Of a DNA stretch of 64,000 nt, positions 9,901 through 21,500 are shown in pieces. This stretch comes from Cyanophora paradoxa (lineage: Eukaryota; Glaucocystophyceae; Cyanophorales; Cyanophoraceae). Made by a program: the position numbers and the translations under genes. The notes under the pieces were generated by a model. That model searched no databases, was not told where the DNA came from, and saw only the letters and a list, made by a program, of their open reading frames with translations. Position 1 is the stretch's first letter. Each line of letters starts with the position of its first letter. Where the stretch lies: assembly GCA_004431415.1 (NCBI GenBank), contig QPMI01000011.1, positions 41,909 through 105,908 on the forward strand. The letters are read 5' to 3'.

Positions 9901-12900
9901 CGGCGCGGGCCGCGTGCTCAGCGGGTGGGGCGCCGCAGGCCGCGCAGCTCGAGGCGGCACTCGCGTCCCTACAAGAGCAGCAGCGCGCTGCCGTGGAGCG
10001 GGTTCGTGAGAGGCGCCGGCCGCCCCTTCCCGTCCGAATCTCGGTCCGATCGCCGGCCCGCAGGCCGCGGCGCTGGAGGCGGACCTGGCCGCGGCACGGG
10101 AGGAGGCCGTGCGCCTTCAGTCCTCGGCGGCCTCTTCTGAGGCCGAGCGGGGCGCACTAGCCGCACAGGCGGGCCCCCCCCCCCCCCCCCGCGCCCCCCC
10201 CCCCCCGCCCCCCCCCCCCCCCCCCCGCCCTCTCGCCGCCTCTCCCGCCGCCTCTGACGGGCGTGCGCGCGCGCGTGCAGCTCGAAGCCGCGGCGGAGAG
10301 GGAACAGGCCGCCGAGCGGCGCGCCGCGGAGCTCGAGGCCCAAAGCGAACGCCTGGCCCGAGAGGTGCGCCGATCCGATCCGGCCGATCCGAGCCGAGCC
10401 GAGCACGCGCCGACGATTTTTGCAGGCCGCGGCGCTCGCGTCCAAGGTGCGAGAGCTAGAGTCGGCAGCCTCGGAGCAGGGCGGCGCGGCGGCGGAGGCG
10501 GCGGCGCTGGCCAGCGAACGGGCCCGCGTGCTCGCCGAGAAGGAGGAGGCCCTGGCGGAGGCGCAGGCCGAGGCGCGCCGGGAGCGCGCGGCGCGGGAGG
10601 AGGTGCGCCGCCCGCCTTGCCTCGCCGTGCCGCTAGGCCGGCCCTAACTTCTCGCTCGTCGTCCGCAGGCGGAGGCGCGGGCCGCGGCCGAGCGCGAGGT
10701 GAAGGAGGAAGCCGAGGCACGCGCGGCGGCGGCGGAGCGCCAGAGCGAAGAAGCGTCCGAGCGCCTCGCGGCGGCCGAGCGCGAGGCGAGCCGCGCCCTC
10801 GCGCCGCCCTCGATTCCGCTCCGCCGATGCGCCGCTCAGGTGGCGTCGCTGCGCGAGGCGGAGGCGGAGGCGCGGAGGCTCGCGGAGGAGGCCCGGGCCG
10901 CGGTGCGGCGTACCCCCCTCTCCTCTCCGCGCGTACCCCTCAATCGTGGCGGCAGGCCGCGTCGCGCGAGGCGGAGGGCGGGCAGGAGACCGAAGCGCTC
11001 CGGAAACAGGCGCGCCCTCCGCCCTTGATCGGGCGCGAGCCGCGCAGCGGGCGCTGAGGCGGCCGACAGGTCCAGGAGCTTAGCGCCAAGGTGCAGCTGG
11101 CGAAGGAGAAGCTGCAGAACGCGAAGCAGCTGGTGGAGCAGAGCAAGGCGGAGGCAGCGGCGGCGCGGGAGGAGGCGGAGGCGCTGCGGGGGCGGGTGGA
11201 GGAGCGGGCGGCGCGGCTCGCGGCGCTGGGCGTGGAGCTCGGCGCCGCCGAGGGCCGCGCCCACGACGCCGACGAACGCGCCGCCCGCGCCGAGGAGGCC
11301 CTCGCACGGGCCGAGGAGGCGGCGGCGGCGCTGCGGGCCGAGGCGGAGGCCGGGCGGGCGGCGGCGGCGCAGCTGGAGCAGCTCAAGACGGCGGCCAAGG
11401 CGAAGATCGTTGAGCTTACGGGCCAGGTGCAGGCGCTACAGCAGTCGCTCGCCGACGCGGAGGGGCGGGCGGCGGCGGCGGCGGCCGGCGGCGACACGGC
11501 GGCGGAGGCGGCGGCGGCGGAGGCGCAGCAGCTGCGGGAGCGGGCGGCGGGGCTGGAGGCAGCTGCGGCGGCGGGTGCGGCGGAGTGCGAGCGGCTGCGG
11601 GCGGAGGTGGCGGGGCTGGAGGGGCGGCTGCGGGAGGCAGCGGAGGCGGGGGAGGTGCGGAGCCGCGGGGCCGACGAGGCGATCGCTGCGGTGGCGGAGG
11701 CGCGCGCCGAGTGCGACGCGCTGCAAGAACGGGTGCGGGCCATCCTCTTCTGTGGTCGCCGCTCGCTCACGCCGCGCAGGCCGAGGCGGCCGAGGCGCAG
11801 CTGCGGCAAGCAGCGGAGCGGGTGCGGGCGCTGGAGCAGGCCGTCGAGGCGGAGCGGGGCCGGGCCAGCGAGGCGGGCGAGGCTGCCGTGCTGCTGGAGC
11901 AGGCCCGGGCGGAATGCGAGGCGCTGCGCGAGCGGGTGAGCCCTCCGACGACGATGCCCGCCGCTCTCTCTGTGCTGACGCTGCGGCCGCTGCAGGTGGC
12001 GGTGCTGGAGGAGGCGCATGCAGAGGCGGCACGGGCGCTGGCGGCCCGAGAGGCGGCAGAGCAGCACGTGCGCGCCCAGTCCGTCCTCAATGGGTTTCCC
12101 CCGGTCCTGACCCGCCTTCCTCTTCGATTAGGGCGTGCGGGAGGCGCGGGCGGAAGCCGACCGGTGGCGGGCCGAGGCGCGCGCACGCGCCGCCCCCCAT
12201 CCTCGCCCCACCCGGCCCCGCTTAGGCGGCCCCGGCAGGCGGAGCGGCAGGAGCGGCGGGCGGAGGCGGCGGAGGCGGCGGCGGGCGCGGGGGGCGAGGC
12301 GGCGTCTCGGGGGGCGCTGGAGCTGGAGCGGGCGCGGGCCGAGTGCGAGTCCCTCCGGCAGCGCGCCGAGGCCGCCGAGGAGGAGGTGCCCGCGCATGCG
12401 CCGCCCCGCCCCCAACGACCGAAGAGCGAACGACGCACACATAGAAAGTAGAAACCGCAACTCATAGACCTGAACCTACATCGAAACTAGAACCGCAACT
12501 CATAGACTTGAACCCCGGATAACTTGATTACGAACCGGATCCACGCCAACTATACTACACACTAACTGGGAGCGAACGATACATAAATAGAAACCAGAAA
12601 TCATGAACCGGATCCTATGAAGCAAAACAACTGCCTAGAGTTTTTTGTTGTTAGGCCTTCTCAGCTAACTGGGGCGGGGCCAGGCGCGGGGGCAGCACCG
12701 GGAGCTGATGGAGGCGCGCGCCAACTTTGGGGAGGCGGAGGAGGAGGCCGAGCGCCGCGGCGCCGCCGCCGCCGCCGAGGACCTACAGCGCGTGCGCCGA
12801 AAACTTTCGATCCCGATGCAGAGGCTCTCCTAGCCCTTAGTTCTCCCTCTGACCCGCGGGCCGACACAAGCTATCCGTAATCTAAGCCAGCCTTAAAACG

Positions 12901-15900
12901 CCCATGCCCCCCCCTTCCCCCCCCCCCCACCCCTGATCCCGGGGGTACGCAGGCGGTGGGGGAGCTCTCGGCGCTGCGCGAGGAGGCGGCCGGCCTCCGC
13001 TTCGACCTCCAGGGCCAGGCCCGCCCCGCCCCGCCCCGCCCCGCCCCGCCGACCGCCAGGCTCGGGGCCAGATAAACATAACCGAACATATCCGACTGAT
13101 ACCTAGACCGCCCCACCCCGCCCCGCCCCGCCCCTCCCCGCCCCGCCTCCTCCCCGCCCCGCCCCGCCCCGCCCCGCCCCACCGTGCTGGCTGACGGGCG
13201 GGGCGGGCAGCGGCACCGGGCGGAGCAGCTGGAGGCGGCCCTGGCGGGGCGCGAGCGCGAGGCCGAGGAGGTCCACCGCGCCCGCGAGGTCTGCCCGCCC
13301 GGGGCTCGGGCTTCAGAGGGGCGAAAGGAGGGCGCTGGGGGGCGGGCGCTGGGGGGGGGCTCAAGGCTTGTATTTATATTCCGGTATAGGCCGGGATAGG
13401 AGGCCTTTCCTATCCCGCGCATCTTAAGGAGGCGCATCATGCGCGGGATAAGGCTTAAGGGGGGCTCAAGGCGGGATTTGGACCCAGCAAAGATAGTATC
13501 GCTAGCTCTTCTCTGACGGGGCGGGGGGCGGCAGGCGGAGGCGGAGGCGATCCGGCGCCTCTCCGCCGAGCTCGAGGCCCGCCGCCGCCAGGTCCCACCC
13601 CCCACCCACCCCACCCCCGCCCCCGCCCCCGCCCCTGGCAACGAGACCGATTTCCGAGCCGGCGCCGGCGCTTCTCACTCTGGATCGGGGCAGGTCGAGG
13701 AGGAGGCGGCGCGGGCGGGGCGCCTGGAGCGCGAGCTCGAGGCCGCCCGCTCCGAGGCCGTGCGCCTAAAAATAACTCGACCTCCCGTCTAAAAATAACT
13801 CGACGCCCTCCCTCTCTCGCCCGGGCAGGGCGCGCGGGCGCGGGAGGCTGCGTCCCCCTCGGGCCTGGAGTCCCAGGTCTCCGCTCTCAACGCCGAGGTG
13901 CGCCCAGGGCTGCAGTTGTAGAGCCTGTCGACTAACTGAATCTAGCTTAAACTTCGGGCCTTCTCTTCTAACTAAGGACCTTTAAACCGAAGAGATCCTA
14001 TAGAAGCTGTCGACTAACCGAAGAGATCCTTCACCTCGCTTATGATTTATCTAGCTTAAACTTAGGACCTGTTCTTCTTCTCACTAAGGACCCTGTGAAC
14101 GTTTTGTGTGTCAGGTGCGGAGGCTCTTGGAGGCTCTGGAGCGCGCGGAGGCCGAGGCGGAGTCCGCCCGGCGGGAGCGGGCGCGCCCCTTTAAATTTCT
14201 CCCGCTTCACATTTCAACATTAAATTTGATCTGATGGCGCGGGGCCCGCAGGAGGTGGCGGCGGCGGAGGCGGCGCGGGAGTTCGGGCCGCTTCGGGAGC
14301 GGGTGCGCAGGGCGGCCATTCTCCTTTTCATTTGAAGGCTTTAGGCTTCGCCGCCCGCGCCGGCGCTCGCGGCAGTCCTAGCTCCTCGATCTGAGCCGCC
14401 GCCCCTCACATAAGCCGCGGCCAAACGGGCCTCTGACGTCGTCCGACCGGCCACCGCCGCCTCTAAGCGGGCCGCCGCCTGGATCCTCGATCTGCCAAGC
14501 GGGCCGCCGCCTAGATCCTCGATCCTCGATCTAAGCCGCTCAGCGCCTCTGACCTCTGACCGCCCGGTACCCCGGGGCGCAGGCGGAGCGTGCGACGGCG
14601 CTGGCGCAGCAGCTCCAGCTCCTCAAGACCGCCGTGCGCTCGGAGCTCTTTCCCGGGGCCGGCTGGGGCGGGCCGGGGCGGGGCGGGCCCAGGAGGAAGC
14701 GCGGAGCGGCGCCGAGAGCCTAGAAGAAGGCACCGAAAACCTACTGTAGCTGGCAGCCTAGAAGAAGATGCGCAGGAAAAGAAGGCTGACGCGGGAGGGG
14801 CCCCGGCGCGCAGGCGGCCGACCACGAGCACACCATCGCCCGCCTCCAGCAGGTGAGGCCGCCGCCGGCTTTGGGCGCCCCGTGGGGGGCGAGCCGCACG
14901 TGCGGGCGGAGCCTCCCCGTCCTTTCGCCCTTTCGCCCGGGGGAGCGAGGGCGCCGCCGGCTCCCTCCTTTCCTCCCCTCAAGCCCCGCTCTGGGCGCCC
15001 TTAATTCCCCCGCGCAGACGCAGGCGTCCCTCTCCCACCGCGAGCGCGAGAACGCCGAGCTCCAGGTCCGCCGTCTATTTATATCCCCATCAGGAGCACG
15101 CGATATTTTCGATGAAGCCATAACATCTTCTTCTGTTAGGAGCCTATCTAGGATATATTGTGAGAGATCTAGGCCCCACCTTCTATAACATCTTCTGTAG
15201 TGTGAGAGATCTAGGCCCCACCTCCCCATCAGGAACACGCGATAGCGACCAAGCTCTAGCCTCCTCTTCTGCTCGGGGCCGGCCATATATAAGCTCTTCT
15301 TCTGTTAGGAGCCTATAGTTTGTAATCAGAGGGAGAAGCTAGCTAAAGATTTAGCTTGAAGGGTCGGGTCTCGCGGGCGCCGTTGGGCTCCGGGTCCCTC
15401 CTGAGCCCGCCCCCTCCCTCGGCGCAGGAGCGGGCGGGGCAGCTGCAGAGGGCGGCGGAGGAGGCGCAGGCGCAGGCCGCCAGGCTCCAGGTCCGCCCGG
15501 CCCGGCCCCGCCCCCGCGCCCTCCTCCCGCCCCTCCTCTCCCGCCGGCCGAGCCCCTCCCGCACTCCCGCACACCTCCCCCGCCCTCCGCCCTCCGCACA
15601 CCTCCCCCGCCCCCTCTACCCTCCCCTCGCCCCGGTTTTCTTCTCCCCGCTAACTTCTCCGGCCGGGCGCTCCCGCCCCTCCTCCTCCTCCTCCTCCCCC
15701 CCCGCCGCGAGCCGAGCCCCCCCCGCCCTCCCGCTGCGCAGGAGCGCTTCGCCGCATGGGCGGCCATCGGCGACCCGTCGCAGCTCCAGGCGAGCCCGCC
15801 CCCCGCCCCGCCCCGCCCCGCCCCGCCCTAGACAGAGGAAGATAGCTCTAGATGACATGATTACTAGACCGCCAGGGGCCCAGCGCGCCCCGCCCAGCCC

Positions 15901-17230
15901 GCCCCGCCCGCCCCACGCCCCGCCCCGCCCCGCCCCACGCCCGCCCGCCTCCCACCCCTGCACTCACGCAAGCTTTGAGCCCCTGACCCTAGCTGTAGGC
16001 TAGCCCCAGCTCACCGAGCCCGGCCGGCCCCCTCCTCCTCCTCCGGCCTCTGTACCCCCCTCTGAACCCTGTACCCCAGGCGGAGCTGGAGGCGGCGAGC
16101 CAGAACCTGGCGGTCCGCGAGGACGAGATCCGCCGCCTCAAGGGGGTACGTACTGAATTCTTCCTTCCCTACCCTTCCTTCCCCCCCCCCCCCCCCCCCC
16201 CCCCCTTCCCGCACCCAACCAATGAATGCGCCCGCCCCGGGCCGGTCCCGCTCCGGGCCCGTTCCGCTATCGCGCTTTTTGTGCTAGGGCCTTCCCCTTC
16301 CTTCCCCTTCCGGGGCCGGTCCCGCCCCGGGCCCGTTCTTGTGTCAGCGGCCTCAGCTCCGTCGGCTTACGCTTCGCGCGCGCGCGCAGGCGCTGCACCA
16401 AGCGGAGGCGAAGGCAGCCGGCGGCGCGGTGCGCTTCCCCTCCGAGCCCCTAGGCTCCCCCTCCCGCTCCCGTCCCCGCCCCTGCGCCCGCGACCGCGGG
16501 TGGCCGAGTCTGTTTGAATTTTCGCCGCAGTCTAGATCTATACCAGGCTGAGGCTGACCCGCCCTGTCTCTTAAATAGATCTCTTAGATTCCGCTTTCTA
16601 GACTCTGTGATCTCAGATCTCCCTTAAAGGCCGCGGGGGGCCGAGCCTGCTTGAATTCTCGGCGCAGGCGGGGGACGTGGATCGCCTGAAGGCGGAGGTC
16701 GCGAAGCTCAAGGAGGAGAACGAGGCGAGCCCGCCGCGCCGCGCCGCGCCCGCTTCCAAGCTCTAGATCTCTTACATTCCGCTGTTATTAAATCCGGAGG
16801 ATGCAAGCCTGTGGCTGAGCTCGAGGCTCACTCGAGCCTTGTTTCCAAGCTCTAGATCTCTTATAAAAATTACATTCCGCTGTCTAGACTCTGATCTAAG
16901 ATCCCTTAAAATCCCGCTGTTAAAATCCCTTAGATCGCCTGAAGGCGGAGGTCGCGAAGCTCAGGGAGGAGAACGAGGCGAGCGCGCCGCGCCGCGCCCG
17001 TTTTTACGCTCTAGGCTTTGATCTCAGATCTCTTAAATTCCGCTGTTATCAATTCCGCTGTCCAGGCTCTGATCTCAGATTCGACGGCTAGATCTAGCTA
17101 TAGATCTCTTTAATTCTGCCGTTCTCAGAGTCTCGAGGCTGACCGGCCCCTTGCTCTGCGCCGGCAGATGATCGGGGTGCTGCTGAGGGAGGAGCGGAAG
17201 CGGTACGCCCTCGCCACGCGGAAGAAGTAG
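6904..17230 (+). CDS. Giant Ala/Glu-rich coiled-coil protein (golgin- or myosin-tail-like)
   Basis: The exon chain begins with a short ATG exon at 6904 (MKGFK, donor GTGCGT at 6920) joined to KLAKLKEDLAHKDK. It continues with LTERELREQREKSLLQ, KEKDMLLANIKTSAKSRIG, a 7580-7809 exon (VSSMLEEIGGILHTRSSEP), LKEAKRAAGDAAAE, and many exons of Ala/Glu/Arg heptad sequence to about 16980. The last exon (17169-17230) encodes MIGVLLREERKRYALATRKK and stops. No enzymatic domain or GRIP signature is visible. Long coiled coils of this kind act as tethers or scaffolds, but nothing here fixes which. Exons are short and separated by introns with poly-C tracts (10170-10240), CCCCG repeats (13020-13180) and small tandem repeats. 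Two segments are duplicated (see separate entries), one with a one-base frameshift. Splitting into two genes around 12430-12700, where an AT-richer intron lies, cannot be excluded. Confidence 0.6.
7810..7869 (+). other. GC-AG intron containing no GT
   Basis: This 60-bp intron lies between the exon ending HLTHQNRVLADK and the exon starting ALALQKENDGLHAAL. It runs from GCGAGC to CTCGCAG and has no GT dinucleotide anywhere. Without splicing the frame stops at 7852-7854. A GC donor is therefore forced. Confidence 0.8.
9194..9750 (+). repeat. Intragenic duplication, copy 1 (coiled-coil exon)
   Basis: This segment is nearly identical to 11178-11733 about 1.98 kb downstream and encodes VEERAARLAALGVELG through ECDALRERV. 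Relative to copy 2 it lacks one G in the run after GCGCTGC (near 9202). This puts the upstream exon sequence (EALTKARGEAAAAKEEAEAL) out of frame with the rest. Confidence 0.85.
11178..11733 (+). repeat. Intragenic duplication, copy 2 (coiled-coil exon)
   Basis: Partner of 9194-9750. Here the reading frame is continuous from KLQNAKQLVEQSKAEAAAA through the duplicated VEERAARLAALGVELG block to ECDALQERV. Differences from copy 1 are a few substitutions, a GCG-run length change and the one-G indel. Confidence 0.85.
16680..16724 (+). repeat. Duplicated coiled-coil mini-exon, copy 1
   Basis: Encodes DRLKAEVAKLKEENE and is followed by a GCGAGC donor-like sequence and a CCGCGCCGCGCC tract. The same exon, donor and tract recur at 16933-16977. 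The two sites may be alternative or consecutive exons. Confidence 0.7.
16933..16977 (+). repeat. Duplicated coiled-coil mini-exon, copy 2
   Basis: Encodes DRLKAEVAKLREENE, one residue different from copy 1, with the same following GCGAGC donor and GC tract. It is preceded by CCCTTAG, a weak acceptor. The intervening intron repeats phrases such as TCTAGATCTCTTA and ATTCCGCTGT. Confidence 0.65.
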
Positions 17231-18500
17231 GGGGGCGGGACGGCGCCCGGCGGCCCCTAGCTAGCTGGTCACGTTCAGAGTATTTGCTGCCACAGTGTTG
17301 CCTCTGCAGTATTTAGATGCGCTTCGAATCCTGCACCAAACGTCTCTCATTGTGCATTCCGATGCGCATACGCATACGAATTTCCAACCCCCCATCGGGT
17401 TTTCGGCCTTCGCGTAAGCGTCTAGAGGTTGCCCTACAGGCTATCTACAGCCCCTCGGGGCCTGCGGGCTGCAGGCCTGCGGCCCGGCCCTGCGCATGCT
17501 AGATGTGCTTGTAATTGGCCCAGTGGAGCTGGTCTCAGATCTGAGCTGCCAGCTGGCTGCCTGGGAGGCTGGGACTCTGCTGCCAGACTGCTGGGACTCC
17601 CAGCCTGGGAGCCTGCCCCTCACTGTGGGCCTCACATGAGTGCGTGACGGTCCGCGCCAAGTTACCGTACCGGGAAGCATTTGATTGGCCCGGCTGGGAG
17701 CGGCTGGCCGGCTGCTCGGAGCCTCGGATCATGCAGCTTTATGCTCCGCTGCCTCCGCATTAATGATTACCCCTAGCGGGGGGTACCGGCGTATCGTCAG
17801 GCGTCATGCATATCAACCTCCAACATCATGCATATGCAGCTGCTCCGGAATCCGCGGTCGCCGGGCCGCGCCGCGGCGGCCGGGCCGGGATCCGCGGCCG
17901 GATCCGTGCAGCAGGCTGCCACTGCCTGCCAGCAGCAGCTAGCTAGAGCAGCTAGCACATGCCGCAGTGCAGGTGAAGTTAGCTGGAGAAACCGCGTTGA
18001 AACTAGTACTATAGCTAGCTGCAGCTTATGGCATGTCACGTCATTATCGAGCGGCGACACGTACGCGCAGTGCCGCAGTGCAAGTGCAACGGCTTTTGAA
18101 ATCCCCGGCCGCGGCCGCCGGCCGCGGGCCTTAAAGCTTGCTATTAGCTATAGGCCTCTCAGGTCTAGATTCGGAGCTCCTCTATTCGGAGCTCGAGCTC
18201 CTCGCGAAATCGATCGTCCAAACCTTGCCGCAAATCTGAACTGCAACTGCGGTCTGCGGCGCGGTCGACGTCTGGTGCGGCAGCTGCGGTCTGGATCAGC
18301 CGCAGCGGCGCGGGGCCGGCCGACGCCCCAGCGCAGCACCCGGCCGAGGCGGCGAGGCCGCTGCTGCGGCCGCGGCGCCGGCCGTGCGCGGGCCGGGGGC
18401 CCTTCTATCGGAGTCTCTTAGTTGGCCCCCGGCCCCTGGCCTGTACGAAGCGTGCGGTCGACGTCGCTCAAGCTTGAGCGGCCGTAAGCTTGCGGGGGCC
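17231..18500. other. Intergenic, no gene seen
   Basis: No exon chain is supported. It contains CTGGGAG/CCTGGGA imperfect repeats near 17555-17615, CAGCTGC and GCTAGC palindromes, and CCGCGGCCG-rich palindromes near 17855-17905 and 18105-18130. The last part should be the promoter of the gene starting at 18501. Confidence 0.5.
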
Positions 18501-21500
18501 ATGGATCCGGATCACGATGAGTTCTCCGCCGAAGCTGCAGCTGGCCATGGCGGGCCCCGTGCGGCGTTTTCATCGTCGGCGGACCCCGTGCACGTTCGGA
18601 GCGAGCGCAGCCATTCCGAGTCGGAGCGCGGCGGCCGCGGGTCCGCGTCCTTGTCCTTCGGCGTTGGGCTCGGCGCCCGCCTTCAAGCCGACTCCGACTT
18701 GGCCGAGAGCGAGCCGCCCCGTGCCGCGAGCGCCAGCCCCGCCCCCAGCCTCGTCGAAGTCAGGCCCCGCGGCAGCCTTCAGCTCTCCGCAGGATCGGGC
18801 CCCAGCCCGGTACCCAGCTCCTCCGCCCTGCTCCGCCCCCTCCTGTCCCCTGCCAGCCCGGGTACCGTCGCCTCCCAAGCCGGCAACTCGCGCCGCGGAT
18901 CCTACGTCTACGTCTTGAATCAGGCCCGTTAACCTGTACCCCTGCCAGGCCGACTGTCTACCCCCTGAAATCTGGGCTCAGATGAGCGAGGCGCTTGGCC
19001 TGAAGGCGCAGGGAGGGGGCGAGGCGACCGCCAAGCGGAACGTTCTCGCCCTTCTCGTCATGACCGGTAGCCCCGCCCTCGCGATCGCAGTTCAGGTACC
19101 CCCCTGTTCTCCTTCCCCCCCCCCTCCCCCTCCTCCCGGCGCGCCTCGCGCGTCCGCTAAGAAGGATTCGCGACCGCAGATGGCCCTTCCGTACCCCTTG
19201 CTGCCCCCCAACTACGCTCGCCTCGCCGTCTGGATCTTCGGTTCGAATCCGCCGGGGTCGGGTTCCCCTCTCGCGTTGCTGACAGCGGCCGGTGCCCCCC
19301 CTCGCAGCCTGCGCCCCTGCCGGAATGCAGACGTGTACCTGGTTCTGCGTGTGCCACAGGATACCGGCCTGGTGCTAACCGCCTATCCCCTCCGTTCCCC
19401 CCCCCCTCCCCCCCGCTGCATCTGACCTTGTACCCCCAGGCGGATCCTCCCGTCCTGGCTAGCCGTCTACCTAGCCGTCAACATGTGCCTGCTCCTCCCA
19501 ATCTCCGTCATCCGTGATCGTGCGTACCCCCGCGCGCCCTTCTCTGCGCTGTACCCCGCTGAAAGCTATATATGCCGGCGGTCAGTTTCGACCCTTCCTT
19601 TCGGGTACAGCGTCTGCGCGGCCAGTTTCCTTCTTTCGAACCAGGTTCAAATCCGCTTGAGATCTCATTCGATCTCGAGTCTAATCTGATCTGGCGCCGC
19701 CGGCGCCGGCGCCAGGTCAACGCGCGGCTGCACTCGCTGGCGCTGCGGAGGCTGCAGCGGGCGCGGGCGGTGGCGGCGGCGGCGCGGGGCGCGCCACTGG
19801 GCCTACCCCCCGGGGGGGGCCTCGAGGCGAACCTCAAGCTCTTCCTCGGCTTCAACACGACGTCGGTGTTCGTCACGTTGCTCCCCATCTTGTGCGCCCG
19901 ATCCGCTTCGCTTTGCTCATCTAGTTCTAGCTCTTGCTTCTTATATAGCTCTTGCTCTTGCTCTTGCTTCTTATATACAGCTTTTTATATATAGCTCTAG
20001 ATCTAGCGCTTCGCTCTGCTCGGCCAGCTCTAGCTCTTGCTTTTTCTTACTCGTTCTCGCAGGTACCTCCTGGCCTTCTCCGTCCTCGAATCGGCCTTCG
20101 GGCAGGCGAGCGCGAGATCTAGAGGCTCCCCCCCTCTTCCCCTCCTATAGCTCACCTGACTGACTTCGTCCCCCCCCCAGATCGGGCTGAACGTGCTGAT
20201 GTCGGTGCTGACGATCACGCTCATCTTCCTCATCGTCCGCCGCTTCGGCGACGACCTCGCCGGGGTCCGTGTACCCCCGCCCCGGCTTCCCCCCCTTCCC
20301 CCGCCTCCCCGGTCCCCTCCGATCCGCACCTTTGGCTAGAATTTAACAAGATGCACTCCCCTGGCCTCGCCTCATTCAAAGGCCTTGCCATCGATATCAC
20401 CCCGCCCCCGCCTCATGGTGGCCGGCAGGTCCTGCCGCACGGCGACGCCACCGTCTGCTACGTCATCTCCGCCCTGTGCGTCCCCAACTCGCTTCAGGGC
20501 CGGGATCGATCCCTCTCTTGATGCCCTTGATGAATTATTTGAGTTTGACCTCGAGCGGCGCGCCCCCGCAGGTTCTCGTACCGGGTCTTCCGCCAGTTGG
20601 CCTTCTTCCGAGTGCGCGTTATCGAGTGTGGCGCTCGCGTCTGCACGGCTTGCACCGTCTTATCGCGAGTCCCACCCTCGCCCCCCGGCCCGGGCCCGCC
20701 CCGCCGCAGATCAAGAACGACGCCGTCTTCGTCGCGTCCCTCGCCCTCGAGGTGCCGCCGGCGCCGGCATTTGCAGAGAGTTTGCTTTGGCTTGCTGGGA
20801 CTATCCTATATATGCCTACTGATCATGATTTAAAACGTGATATTAGCGTGATAAAACTATCCTATGCCCAGGCCAGGCTCTTATAATTATAATTATCTTG
20901 ATTAGCATTGCTAGTAGGCGAGACGTCCCTGGGCCTTGCCTGAGCATGAGCCTCGCGGCAGATCGTGACGTTGGTGTTCCCGGTATCCCTCCTCTTCGAC
21001 CGCCTCGCCCGGGCCTTCCTGCACCGGGTCCCCCGCGGCCTGTACCCCTTCCGCCGCGTCTCCGACGCCCCGCCCCCCCTTTCGAGCGCGGGCCCCGCGG
21101 CACAGCCAGCTCAGGTGCAGGTTTTAATTGGAGTCACAGTGCGCTGTTTTGGGTCTCTTACGTACGCGCAGCGACCGTCGCAGCCGCTGGCCCCGGGGCG
21201 GCCGAGGGCCGGAAGCCTGCAGCCTTACGCCGTACCCCTCGGCCGGAGGCGCTCCGAGCCGGTGTCAGACTCCGAGGAGGCGCCGCCCCCGCGGGTTGCG
21301 CACCGCGCCTGGCGCTCGGCACACGCGGAGGACCCCGAGGGATCCGTGCACGGTACCCCCGCCGCGGCCTCGGCGGCTGCGAACCCCGTACCCCTCTCCC
21401 GGCTCGACGGGGGGGTAGTGCATGTCGTCGGGGACGGCGAGAGCCCGTACCCCGCCTTCTCGCCGGCCTCCCTCGCGTGGTCGCCATCTCCCCCGGGTCC

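Noticed and set aside
11410-12451. Several 200-375 codon frames on both strands
   Set aside because: They are shadows of the duplicated coiled-coil block; only the frame with heptads and splice signals is credible.
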